64,000 bases of DNA, taken from positions 62,001 through 126,000 of the forward strand of contig NW_006763297.1 in the NCBI RefSeq assembly GCF_000218685.1, written 5' to 3'. Within the stretch, counting starts at the first letter, position 1, and the number at the start of each line of letters is the position of its first letter. The position numbers and the translations under genes are program-made. This stretch comes from Serpula lacrymans var. lacrymans S7.9 (Eukaryota > Basidiomycota > Agaricomycetes > Boletales > Serpulaceae). Positions 1 to 11,734 of this stretch are shown here, one piece after another. The notes beneath the pieces were generated by a model. It was given only the letters and a program-made list of their open reading frames with translations. It had not been told where the DNA came from and searched no databases.

Positions 1-406
1 NNNNNNNNNNNNNNNNNNNNNNNNNNNNNNNNNNNNNNNNNNNNNNNNNNNNNNNNNNNNNNNNNNNNNNNNNNNNNNNNNNNNNNNNNNNNNNNNNNNN
101 NNNNNNNNNNNNNNNNNNNNNNNNNNNNNNNNNNNNNNNNNNNNNNNNNNNNNNNNNNNNNNNNNNNNNNNNNNNNNNNNNNNNNNNNNNNNNNNNNNNN
201 NNNNNNNNNNNNNNNNNNNNNNNNNNNNNNNNNNNNNNNNNNNNNNNNNNNNNNNNNNNNNNNNNNNNNNNNNNNNNNNNNNNNNNNNNNNNNNNNNNNN
301 NNNNNNNNNNNNNNNNNNNNNNNNNNNNNNNNNNNNNNNNNNNNNNNNNNNNNNNNNNNNNNNNNNNNNNNNNNNNNNNNNNNNNNNNNNNNNNNNNNNN
401 NNNNNN
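1..406. other. assembly gap (N)
   Basis: All bases are N. The first repeat copy starts immediately after the gap, so its left edge cannot be placed. Confidence 1.
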
Positions 407-2146
407 TCTTTGCGCACACAGGCATAGTGCCACATGGAATAGTAATTAATATTGCCCTTTTTGAACTTGTGGCTGATCAGCACCACCTCTATTAGGTAAT
501 TCAGTCACGCTCACCTTTGCTTTTCCATCCGGTACTTTCCACATTTCGGCATTTTGGCAAATTTTCGTGTCGCCACTGGCTACACATTGCATTGCGCCCT
601 CGCTTTTGTCGTTTCCCTTACTCCCCTTCCTTTGCCTAGCCCCACCATGGGCCCCTTCCTCTCCTTTTTATTCTCACCCGACGGTCGTTTCTGGGTCCCC
701 ATTTTAGTTCACCTCCTCGTCACCTCCACCCTCCTCCTCCTCATCTTCTTTTCTCCCCCACCATTTCTGATGTCACCACTTCCTATCCGCTTCCGTCGCT
801 GATCCGTTGACTACCACGTGCCACTGCTGATATCAGCAAAGCCCCGGCGGCCGGTCCAAATAGGGCAACAGGTCCATCTTCATGACGTCGATCTGCCATC
901 ATATACTATCAAAACGTCGGTCGTTCGTCTTGCCTGGTTGGAGCGTGGGTGGGTAGTTTTTGAGCTGGAGAAGGTTCATCCCCTTGCGTCGCCCATGTTC
1001 ATCGCTGTCCCATTCACTTGGGTACACTTATCATTTGTCCATCGTCTTCGCTACAGCTACACCTACCACACGCTGCCTGGGACTCACTTGTTCCAAATTG
1101 GAACTACTCCTCTCCCTCCCTCGTTTGATCAGGTGGTCCAACACAACCAGTCCATTGGTAAGGCCATGGAACTGTTGGATTTGGACTAGGTGGTGGACCG
1201 GTGGCTCCAGTTTCTTTTTCTTCAGCAGAACATTCATTTACAGTGTGATTATTTTTGATTTTTGAATCATTTTTATGGACACATATTTTTTTAGAATGCC
1301 TGACTGACAATAAAGGAACTGTGTTGATACTGATAGTGTTTTGCCTTGCCCTTTTTTTACTGCATCTTCCCATGACATCATGATTTTCCTGCTCTCCTTT
1401 TGCTATTGGACTTTACTTTATGGCTGTACAAACCTGTGATATTACTCACAGCATTTATTGTTCTATCCCTTTCTTTTCCTTATTTTGACAATCTTATCCT
1501 GTACTACCTATGCAGGATTTGTCAGCGTACATTCCTTCCTTCATATTCTTTCTCATTCTTTTTGCACAGCTATACTGTGCATAGCCTACTTTTCTTTTAC
1601 TATATAAACCCCTGTATTTTACCTTGTAAGAAAAACAAGAAATCCAATCTAGACTTCTTCTCTACTCTCAAGTTCACTACTCTGCTACTTGTGATCCAGT
1701 GTGGTCACAACACTTACCACTTCTACCACTGTTAACTGCTGTCATTGCCACTCATCACTTTTGAAAGTGATTGTCATCCCCTTCGATTAGAGTCCTTCTG
1801 AGCACTACAGTTTGTGCGTCAGGAGCCTGCTATCACTGGGAACCTCGTCACCTTGTCATCCTTGTTGTTCTCAAACCTACCTTGTGCTACCATTAGCAAG
1901 GTAGTGCTCGTCTATACTCGCCACAAAGCCCCTATCTTTCTATAAATTCAACTATCCCTCCTCCTCAAAACCCACACTCATACACCTCTGGGTTTTACTT
2001 TGAAGGATCTTTATACGTACCACCCCACGAACAACCAGACCACTCCACTGTTCTAGGAGGCAAAGCCCATAAACAAGTTCCGTGGAATCTGGGAGGATTG
2101 TGTGTTAGTTTGTTTTGTGTGTGGTTTTCTAACTGCAGTTCTCATC
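407..2146 (+). repeat. 1.7-kb dispersed repeat, copy 1 (left edge in gap)
   Basis: This stretch matches 11735-13470 in the same orientation with scattered substitutions and small indels. It holds a degraded copy of a 180-aa ORF, an AATAAA signal near 1308, a TATA-like tatataaa near 1600, and CT-rich tracts. Similarity stops near 2146-2150, where Ty1/Copia sequence begins; in copy 2 the same point runs into Plavaka transposase. The repeat could be the 5' non-coding part of the Plavaka element or a separate element. The sequence alone does not decide this. Confidence 0.8.
647..1189 (+). pseudogene. broken copy of the repeat-borne 180-aa ORF
   Basis: The reading frame starts at an ATG in good context (ccaccATGG) and is colinear with the intact ORF at 11977-12519, with the same length of 543 nt. 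It is interrupted by an in-frame TGA at 800-802, where copy 2 reads CAA. The rest of the frame, from MPLLISAKPRRP to the shared end, stays open. No known domain is recognised. The N-terminal third is hydrophobic and proline-rich. Confidence 0.55.
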
Positions 2147-2865
2147 ATCGACAGCGTCAAGTGTCATACCTCTCAATTGTAGGCTCCCTCATGTATGCCA
2201 TGCTTGGAACCCGCCCAGACATTGCCTACATCGTTGGAATACTAAGCAGGCATAGCTCAGCTCCAAGGAGCCATCACTGGGAAGCTGCAAAATGTGTCCT
2301 CCGATATCTGAAAGCAACCAGGGACATGGAACTACGATATGATGGCACAGATGTCTCCATGGACATGGATTTCTATGGATATTCAGATGCAGATTGGTCT
2401 GGAGACCCAGACACATCTCGATCACCATCAGGGTTTGTCTTTATCACCATCCGAGGAGCAATCTCCTGGACAAGCAAAAGACAAAGCATGGTCGCTTTAT
2501 CCTCCACGGAGTCAGAGTACATTGGATTGAGCAATGCTGGACAACACCTTGCATGGCTTCGGACATTTTTTGAAGAAATTGGACATGCTCAAAATGGACC
2601 TACAACATTGCACTGTAACAATCAAGCAGCTATCATTCTTACACGAGATCCGCAGTTCCGTGCTCGCATAAAACATATTCAACACAAATATCATTTCATC
2701 CGAGATGACTTAGTATCAAAGGGAGAGGCAGTAATCAGATACATTCCTACAGGAGATATGGTTGCAGACATTCTCACTAAACCCCTCACTCACGAAAAAC
2801 ACTGGAAATTCTCTAAAGCTATGGGACTACGGTTGCACTTGAGTGGGAGTGACAAAACCAGATAA
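2147..2865 (+). pseudogene. Ty1/Copia retrotransposon pol 3' fragment (RT end plus RNase H)
   Basis: One open frame encodes the C-terminal end of a Copia polyprotein. It starts inside the last reverse-transcriptase segment (SIVGSLMYAMLGTRPDIAY, with the tail motif AAKCVLRYLKAT). The Copia RNase H follows, with YSDADWSGD, SRSPSGFVF, SKRQSMVALSSTESEY and GDMVADILTKPL. Gag, protease, integrase and most of RT are missing. The 5' end abuts the 1.7-kb repeat, so this is a truncated relic rather than a mobile element. The remaining frame has no stop, so truncation may be fairly recent or the copy young. The frame ends in TAA just after a purine-rich tract, which is normal for Copia elements. Confidence 0.9.
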
Positions 2866-3190
2866 ACCCGGTCTCTGCCAAAGCAGCCATTGTTCTCCAT
2901 GGAGCATAGCCACCACTCCATGGAGTAACCATTGTTCTCCTAGGAGCACAATTGTACTCCTAGGAGTCATTATACTGTAGCAAGTAGCACCTCCGACTAT
3001 AAGTAGTAGGGGGTTTAGTATAGGAATACCTCAGTCATTTCTATAGCCTCTCGGGCAGCGGCTGAGGTATGTTACATTACATTTATTAGAGATCACCTTA
3101 AACTAACATCTATTGTAGTTTCACTTAGGTAAATAATAAAGTCGTTTCTATAGCCTCTCGGGCAGCGGCTGAGTTTCACTTAGTTTTATT
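2850..3190 (+). repeat. probable 3' LTR of the Copia relic
   Basis: A purine-rich run (gagtgggag) ends at 2849 and is followed by TG, the usual layout of polypurine tract and LTR start. The stretch holds short inverted motifs (ctccatggag, ctcctaggag) and a TATA-like ctataagta. A 29-bp motif occurs at 3038-3066 and again at 3145-3173. No second LTR copy is in the window, so the right edge is a guess. Confidence 0.45.
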
Positions 3191-3306
3191 AGTTAGTTTA
3201 TTTGACAAAGAAAATTGCAAGAACATGGCCAATCAGCTAATTACAAAGTCAAAAGTAGCTTTAAATGGAACAAGTATTTACATTAGATCATTTATCGGAA
3301 GCACCC

Positions 3307-5647
3307 CTACTTTGACTGCGATACTAGTTTGCTAAGGATATCGTCATATTTATCAAAAGTTACGTTATCACCCAGGGTTAACTCGTCAAATGGAGCACAA
3401 GCACAAGGAGTGCTATGGAAGGTATGTGTTGCTTGTGCATCATCACGAGAGCCGAAGCCTTTGCGAAACATCAGGTGCAGATGGAAAAAGCATGGTCCGA
3501 ATGCTGCCAAATACCGGCCAGTCAGGTATTCGTCCCATTTCGGCGTAGACGTTATGAATGTATGTTTCGTCTTATATAGTTGCCTTGTCCCTTCTTCGTC
3601 CCATTCTTGGAAGAGAGGGTTTTCCACCACATGACCTTGGTCGTCGAAACGGCCTGCATGCCGAATCATGACATAGAGAAGAGACTCCAGGTCATGTCGA
3701 TACAAATGCTCCGGATCATCACCATAGAGTAGATCTATGGTCATGTAGGGCTTGGTGCCTGTGCGTTGCTTCGATGTAGGTTTAGATTGTGTTTTGGTAC
3801 TTGCCAAGTCAAAGTCGTTAAGGACTCCGCAGATTGTTCCGTTCCGAGAACGGTACATCACATTTGAGTAGCTAATATCACGATGCAGTGTCCCGGCCTT
3901 TTCAAACAGCCACCTGATAGCTACATAAAATGTCAGAAGAGTGGAGTGCAACATGAATGTGGTACCTACCTTTGAAAATATCGTAAAAAATGGTTGCCAT
4001 GAGCATTTGATCCTTCACACTGGTAATCTTAAAAAGCCCCTCCTGAACGAGGATTCTCAGCTGTCGAGGCTCGTAGTCCGTCTTGAAATACTCCTCAATA
4101 CCCTTCTGAGGGGTAATTATAGCCTGATCGAAGTCTTCCGCGTGTATCATGTTAGGTAAATATGCAAGGATGGAGGGGTCCAAGTTTTCACTGCGTTCAT
4201 ATATATGATTCAAGATTTTTGACTCGGATTGTCGTGATTGAGCAGGAAAACTAAACTTCACGATCAACACCCGGCCTACAGGTTGTTTGAGAATGACAGG
4301 AGAACCCGGATCCGCAGAAGCTTGGACCACTAATGTACCTCGTCCGATGAGGCAGTGCTGCTGATACAGCGTGTTGGATAACTTGAGGCGCGAGCCATCT
4401 TTAAGATGAATAACCTTGCCAGAAAAAGTGGTTTTGGAAACCATGCGTCTCTTTGACTCCGCTTGAGCTGGATTATTGTACCCGAGGTTTTTTCCGAATA
4501 TTTGGTTGTGACCCCAGTCCGTACTTCCAAGTTGCACGAGGCCGTACAACATGGATAAAAACTGGGCATGCTCATGCATGAAGTTAAGAGGCTCCGACAT
4601 GACAATGATAGACCTGTCATAGAAGAGGAGGTAAATGAATTGGTCCACTATCAGCGCGCTGATGACATAGTCTCTGAATCCACCGCGTGACAAGAGCTCG
4701 AGGGCATAACTTCCACATTGTACCAAGGTATCTAATTTCCCAGTAGGAAGTTTCCTAGTGATAGTCCGGGGAGGTGCCGCAGGTGGCTTCGACCTTTTGG
4801 ACTTGCTACTGTCCCTGCCCTCCGATGTGGCAGGCCTCTTTCCAGGGTTGGGAGGGACCGCGAGGGAGGCAGTTTCAGCCGCTGTCTGTGCAGTCACGGA
4901 CCCCATCGTCGCCGCTCGGAGGTCAGATTGGGGAGCTATATCCTCAAGGGCTGACAAACCACCAGCTTGCAATATAGTCGTTGCATTTGGAGTCATATTG
5001 TCGCGGAGAGGAGAATCATCGTTCTGCAGAATTGGAATGAATCTGGACCAGGCTGCGTCAGCAGGTAAACTGTTCAGCTTTTTGTTTTCCATTTTGAACT
5101 CGAAGAAACAGAGCAGTTCTGACCAGCAAAATGGAAAGGATTTTGGTCGCTCATCAGAATAGTTGGCCGTGGCATCGGTGTGGACCATGACAACGTCTGG
5201 CTTTCGCGAAGAACGGGATCCTGAAATAAGTATGGGATCATTTCGACGGAATGTAACATTGGATTTGTCGCCATCGAAATAGAAATGCGACAATGCCCGC
5301 TCAACCAATTTTATGAAGGGAACATATCTATCGGTTTCATTCTTCATTTCTTCACCATACATCTTCAATAGCTGCGTGTAGTGTACGTCCTTGCATAAAT
5401 CTCTGACAACCTTCGTATTGCATTCCGGCCAGTTTGTTGCAACACCTAAGACGTACTCCAAGAATTTTGCAAACGATATACTCCTCGTATTGGAGATATC
5501 CTGTGAAATATATGGCTTGTAGTCATCTTGCGTGGGTTTTGTGTCGTGAAAGTGATTGCTTGCGCAACCGTTGTTCTGCGGCGTAGACGTAGACTGCGCT
5601 TTTGCGGAAGCAATACGCGTCGGGGTAGTAGGGTTCAAGTTAGACAT
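3307..5647 (-). CDS. FunK1-type fungal protein kinase
   Basis: The gene has two exons (5647-3970 and 3920-3307, joined by a 49-nt GT-AG intron) and a predicted protein of 763 aa. The N-terminal half is Ser/Pro-rich with a basic KRSK stretch and the FunK1 pre-kinase region. The C-terminal half is the kinase lobe. The catalytic loop HRDISYSNVM lies at about residues 572-581 and the metal-binding loop reads LNDFDLA (DFD in place of DFG) near 593-599, followed by GTKPYM. FunK1 is a kinase family greatly expanded in mushrooms; substrates are unknown. No stop or frameshift is seen. It lies head to head with the NLR-like pseudogene, about 1.4 kb apart. Family call is firm; activity is inferred from retained HRD and DFD residues. 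Confidence 0.9.
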
Positions 5648-7029
5648 TTATTTATTGAGAGGTTTGAGAGAATTGTAGGTTTAGATGCGAGATTGGGAAT
5701 TTGTTGTAAGAAGGAGAATAAATTAGAGCCGTTTAAATAGACCTGGGAGTTACTCACGGAATCTTCTGGAGATTGACTTTCTGAAAATAACATTTCCCCA
5801 GCTACAGACAAGGATGACCTATGCAATCTAGATGATATATCAGCAGACGTTATATACCACTTCCATCTCGTTCCTAAGAATTGTGGCAACTCTGAACCTT
5901 CGAACCAGTCCTTTCCGGCTATATCCGCAAGGTCGCCACGACTTCCAAATCTGGTTGTAACATTCCAGCACTGACTATTAGAGTCCCAAAGCTTCAATTA
6001 GATGTAGTATAGATGAATCCCCCACAAACGCGCAGAACACATATGGTGGCACTTACTCTGTGTTTAAGTTCTTGCCTTCGAATGGAAAGTTCATGGTTTG
6101 CCTCGTAACAATTATTGAAGTTTTGACACCACAGGTTCGAGTCTTGTAGCCTAGTAATCAGAAGGAGTATTGGACGTTTTTTCCATTCTCGTCGGCGTCG
6201 TCCATTCACCAAGGCTTGTCGAGGATTGATGGTAGGTCTCATGTGATCTTCTGCTTGTTGTTATTCTGTTGTTGACGATTCTGCGTAGGTAACCCTTTTG
6301 ACATATCGGTATCTCTTCATTTGCGAGGCCAGGTGAGGCTCAAGTACCGCTCCACTCACATCGAACCCAATGAGTTTTCAACATCACGATCATATTTACG
6401 CGCCGGCTTTACTCAAATAAGGACCAGACTCACCATTTTTTGCGGCTGGCCTCCTGCATCGCAGCTTTCGAGCTCGATTTTTTCTCGCCTTCTCTTCACC
6501 AGCCTGTTCACGGCCTTTGGGACTAAAGAGGCTTCATAAACATTGTTGTAACTTGCAATTTCGTAAGTAGAGAATACGAAGCCGATCGCCAGGCTATATT
6601 CTAGATGACGGAGGCGAAGTTGTAGCGTGTTTGCCTGTTGGGATGTAAATCGGCGATATTTCAGTTTGCAGGATCGGGATAATGAGGGGACCAGCGGGTG
6701 TATGACTGCGGGCAGAGCGGGCTAGCTTCCCATATATTCAGCAGATGATTTGGATAGCGTATCTGCGAGAGTGTGTAGGGTCAGTGATGCGACGGGCACA
6801 GAAAACGGGGAAGGAAAGGACATACATATTCAGTAGCTGGCATCTGTGCTAGCGCTCTGCTGGGATGCCATGTCACGATACGGTTATAGATGGATTACGA
6901 GCCAATGGAAGATTTCAGCTTTTCCTGAAGTGTTCGTTAGATTGACCTGTGCAAGTTGGGCAGCCCGGTATCATAGCCTCGTCATCTTTGCGCGTGCCAG
7001 GGCGTCAATCCAAGTATCACTTAGATAAC
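5648..7029. other. intergenic region between FunK1 and the NLR-like gene
   Basis: The 1.4 kb separates two divergent genes and probably holds both promoters. Minus-strand frames of about 80-120 codons at 5635-5997 and 5994-6242 could be 5' exons or remnants of another gene, but they show no recognisable domain and no convincing shared reading frame. Nothing else is supported. Confidence 0.5.
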
Positions 7030-10000
7030 ATGAGTATTCCAGGGTCCTCGACCTTGGGTGTCGATGGTGTGGCGCAATCCCAGACTGTCGACGCTCACAA
7101 CAGTCACTTCAACTATGTTCATGGCAATGGCCGCCAAGTAAACAATGAGATCCATGGAAATCAAATAAATAACATAAACCAATACCATCAAGACTTAGGT
7201 GCGAATCATGTCTCTTTTCGCCGAGTCTATCTTACATTATAGTCTAATACATATAATTTTCCAGCTAACGCACGCGAAAATCTCGCGGAGTGGCTATCTC
7301 CTCTCAACTTCCCTCAACGGCAGAGCAATGTCAATGAAATTCGACAAGAGGGAACAGGAAATTGGGTGCTCGATGACGAGAGGTTCAAGGAATGGAAAAC
7401 AGGAGATGTGAAAACACTTTGGTGCCCTGGGATTCGTAAGTACATCACAATCATGGTCTAAGTTCACATATTGATAAGGAACCAGCTGGAGCTGGGAAGA
7501 CCGTTCTTGCGTAAGTCTACTAGGTCCTAAGTGACCTCAGTCTATCTTGACTCGTTATCGCTACTTTTTACTTTTTAGTTCTTACATCATCGATCATCTG
7601 GCCAAGCAACACAATCGCGATAATGATAATGTCGCAGTGCTCTATTTCTATTGCAATCACAAAGACCAATCAACACAGACAGTCTATAATCTTGTGGCAA
7701 GCCTCTTGAAGCAACTCGTTCAAGATTTCACCCCTACCTTCGAGCGCGTCAAAACTGAATACAAGTCTCATTGAGTAAAGAAAGTCAGACCAACTCTATC
7801 CGAGGTTTGCAATACGTTAAAGAAGGAATTCTTCGAGTTCTCTCGAGTTTTCATCGTTGTCGACGCTTTGGACGAGGTATCCGAGGACGACAGTCGTGCT
7901 GAGCTTCTCACTAGTCTCCAAGCAATTGGAGCCAGCTTATTGGTAACCTCTCGTGACATTCCAATTATCGGAGCAGCTCTTCGTGGCAACCAACGTATGG
8001 ATATCCGTGCACGTCATGACGACATATGCAAATATATCGAAGGCCGTATTCGTTCAGGGAGCCACCTTACACAGTTGAGCAGACTCCTGGATAAACATGC
8101 ACATGTAAAACAAAAAGTTCTTGAGTGTCTTCCAGAAAAAGCGCAGGGGATGTGCTGTCCATTTCGTTTTACAAGGTTGTCTAAGGTTTCTACTATGTCG
8201 TTTGCATCTGGACTCTTTATCCCGCAAGATCACACCTCGTGGCGTGTTGGACGCTCTCAACCATCTGCCAAAGGGGATGGATGATGCGTACAATGAAACA
8301 ATGGAAAGGATTGGCCAATTGGACGAGGAGCGTCGATTGCTCGCTTTGAAGACCATCATGTTGATAGCCAATGCCTTCGAACCTCTGGAAACACGGCAAC
8401 TTCGAGAAGGTATAGCCTTTTCAAGTGATCTCTCCGAGATCAATAACGATGACCTGGTGGATGAAACCACCATAATGGATATATGCGCTGGTCTGGTTAT
8501 TATTGATACAGTAGTAACGTATTCGGGTGATCGTGTGTTTCGGTTCGTTCGTGAGTGTCTTGGCTCATAATTTAATACATGGCGGATGCTCACTAGATGT
8601 TCCATAAGATTACACTGCACAGGAACACTTTGAAAAATATGAAGGGTGGCCTTTCGCAAATCCTCATGCAGAAATCACCAGGATGTGCCTGGGAGTCTTG
8701 TCCCTGCCGCGTGCCCACAGTTTGGAAGCTATGGAGTTTGTATCTTATGCCAGACGATATTTGGGAAATCACGCGCGTGGGTCTGTCGAGGAGACAGATC
8801 AGGCGATGATACAGGGTTTTTTAGGTTGTGGCGAGAGAGTTGAAAGGATACTGGATCTCGTGGGGTTTTTTTTGGATGGGGGTTCAGCGTTGCATTTTTG
8901 TGCCTATTTCGGTCTAGCTCTAACCATGGATTATCGGTTGAAAAATGGCGATATCGTAGACCAACGAAACGGCGTGGTGATACACCACTGCACATCGCTG
9001 TAGAAGAAGGGCATGTAGCGGTAACACAACTACTGCTCGATCGAGGCCATGACGTCAATCCAAAAGACGAGGATGGCCTGACGTCCCTCTCGATCGCAGC
9101 CCATAACGGGCTTTGGGAAGTCGCGAAACTGCTCTTAACGAGAAGTGACATGGATGTAAATTCGACGGATACAGAAGGTCAAACACCCCTCTTAACTGCA
9201 GCTTGCGACGGGAGGGCGGATATCGTGAAATTATTGTTGGCAAGACAGGACTTGGATGTTAACTTTAGGGATGACAGTGGTGTAGGTTTGACGCCCCTCT
9301 CAGCTGCAACTGGTGCAGGGCACACGGATACCGTTAAATTATTGTTGGCAAGACAGGACGTGAACCCCAACTCGGAGGGTTTTGAAGATTGGACACCCCT
9401 CTCAGTTGCAGCTAGTCAAGGGGACACGGATATCGTTAAATTATTGTTGGCAAGGCAGGATGTGGATGTAGATTTGACGGTTGGAGATGGTCGGACACCC
9501 CTTTCACTTGTAGCTGGGAATGGGGAAAAGGAAGTTGTTGAATTGTTCTTGGCAAGGCAGGACGTGGATGTCAACTCGAAGGATGCCAATGGTCGGACAC
9601 CACTTTCATATGCGGGATGGCAAACGAGGAGGTTGTTCGGCTGCTACTCTCAAGGGAAGATGTTGTGCTGGGCCCGCTTGAATTCGACATCTGTATGGCA
9701 CTTATATTCCGGTACTACCCTTATCTGAGGGGATTAGCGCACTTGTTCCTCGCACGGTGGACATCGGTAAACTTCCGTGTTAGCTGCAAGGATAAAACAC
9801 CCTTGTCTCTGGCGGCCTGGTATGGCGACGAAAAGTCAGTGAAATTATTATTGGCTTGCCACGATATCGACGTGAACGCGATCCCAGAGTGGAGTAGTAT
9901 ACCACCACTATGGGCTGCAGCTGATCGGGCATTTTGCGGACATAATCTAGTTTCACCCGTTGGCTCTTCCATAAACCAAGACATCAGCGTGGTTGTTGGT

Positions 10001-10571
10001 GATAATCAACAGTAAGCACACTTAGTGATGGGGGCTCTAGAAGTAACTGTGTTCATACAGTGATGATTCTCAAGGCAATGTGGACAACAGCGTAAAATCA
10101 GAGGAAGAGGCAATCATCATGCATTTGCTTACACGACACGACATCCACGTCAACTGGAGAAACGAACGGGGGAAGACACTCCTGCACATAGCTGTGGAAT
10201 GAGGAAGCGAGTTTCTCGTGGAACACTTACTTTCTAGATACGACATTCAGGTGAACCTACAAGATGAAAATGGTGAATCGCCACTGGACTGTGCAGTGCG
10301 TTGTGGATGGGAGAGGGTGGTCTCTTTACTTGCTCAGCAGAAGAATATTGTACTCGATTTGACGTCAGGACATACTGTGCTGCGTTGCGCTAGCATCGCA
10401 GTAGACAATAATGAAGAACAGATGATCCAATGTACATCTGTGGATAAAGGAGAGGCAATACCAGAACTCCCCCTGGGACAGGATGTCGCTGCATTGGACT
10501 TGCCGGGTGACACTGGATTAAGGTCGCTCGAGCCCACACATCCCATGAAAGCCCTACATCTGCGTCACTAG
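7030..10571 (+). pseudogene. STAND NTPase (NACHT-type P-loop) with ankyrin repeats, NLR-like, decayed
   Basis: The start MSIPGSSTLG begins an N-terminal region rich in His and Asn. Introns at 7199-7264, 7434-7484 and 7512-7579 are clear. The spliced P-loop reads GIPGAGKTVLAS and Walker B reads VFIVVDALDEV, typical of the NACHT/STAND fold. At least six ankyrin units follow (repeats of TPLS.AA...VKLLLARQDVDVN). Such proteins are fungal counterparts of NLR immune receptors and sense non-self or trigger cell death. The gene is broken: in-frame TGA at 7772-7774 and 10200-10202, single-base frame losses near 8971-8980 and 9611-9618, and a 2-bp insertion near 10513 relative to the related copy at 24209. 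A 34-nt segment at 8152-8185 must be removed to keep frame. Further introns at about 8555-8618 and 10014-10060 restore the frame. Confidence 0.85.
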
Positions 10572-10923
10572 GTCCTTCCCATGACGAACAAACCCCACAG
10601 TTTTTAGTTCCCGGAAGAGAAAGGAAGAGAAAAAGATGGGTTTCTCGAAAGGTAATACAAGGATTTGCATTGATAGGGAAAACAATTTTTTGCATCAGGT
10701 AGTAGATTAGGATAGTATTGGTACCCCAATCGATACCCATCCTCCAAACCTAGGTCACTTTCGCTGGTCCAAAAAGCATCTTTGAGCGCAATAAATGTAA
10801 TTTCTAACATCCAATGGGTACTCCCCACACTCATAGAAATGATAACTATAAGACCATACTGATTGTGATGGATCGGTCCATTGAACCTGCATCTTGGCCT
10901 ACGTGCTCTTCAAGCCTCCACCA
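10400..10923 (+). repeat. 524-bp direct repeat, left copy
   Basis: It matches 24209-24730 in the same orientation with about 24 differences counted by eye (about 95% identity). It includes the last coding part of the NLR-like gene on the + strand. At its right end it carries the final codons of the serine carboxypeptidase on the - strand (GGGLKST and stop), although the carboxypeptidase itself lies 14 kb away. It ends abruptly at 10923, where unrelated LTR-like DNA begins. Confidence 0.9.
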
Positions 10924-11734
10924 TGTTAAAACTAGGTTCTATCAGCACTATAATGAATGTATGAATAGTAAAGAAGAACTGTAACATACCCTTCAGTAGA
11001 TCATAATCAACTGAAGGGGAAAACGAACGAAAGAACTAGCGAGTATATAAGACGAGGATACAAGTCACGTGTCCCCGACTCTAAACGTTAGTTGAGGTGA
11101 GGAGGGTTCTGTGGGTAGCAAACGGCCATCGCTCTGTCGATTGCTCTGCAAAATGAGGTAAATTAAATTTCTGATTAGTAATGCTGTGTTCTTCCTTTTT
11201 TATATAATTACTTCCTTTTCTGTAACATATTGTGTTTGCGATCCGCATTATTTACACTCCGACTGTATAGTATTTGATCTCCGCCACTATTCACTATTTA
11301 GGACTCACACTTAGGCTCGTACCCAGCCAGATCACTGGGTTGAATTTCAGTTACTAGCCGAAATTGTCTTCGAGCACACCTGGGACCGCTCGTCGCCATT
11401 TTGTTAGTCTCCCTTGCTTACCTAATTCAATATATGATGAGTCAATATCTTGTAAATAAGGTCTGCACCAAAGTAAGACCATTTGGCGTGAACCCCCCCT
11501 TCGTGTGAGGCAATGATAAACTATAACAAAAACGAAACCTGTCTCCTTCTGCACTTGCAGGGAGTAATGGGTTCGATGAGCTTGAGGTCGACAGACGCTA
11601 GTAAATATAGCGAGTAGAGGACTTTGAGAGGTAAGTTCAAAGGTTTTCGTTGAGGAGTAAAACGGTGTCATGCACCAAAGTTGATTGGTAGCATGGACAG
11701 GTGTCAATAACGAAGTGAATATTCAAAAAGACTT
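10924..11734. other. non-coding, LTR-like stretch
   Basis: It begins with TGTTAAAAC exactly where the 524-bp repeat stops and holds a TATA-like gtatataaga near 11040. It could be a solo LTR or the edge of an inserted element, but no matching second copy, CA end or target duplication was identified. No gene is seen. Confidence 0.4.

Noticed and set aside
6130..6150. tRNA-like T-arm (ACAGG TTCGAGT CTTGT)
   Set aside because: No matching acceptor stem, D-arm or anticodon arm in the 75 bases upstream.
10924..11734. Solo LTR
   Set aside because: Starts with TG at a sharp boundary and has a TATA-like box, but no second copy, CA end or target duplication could be shown.
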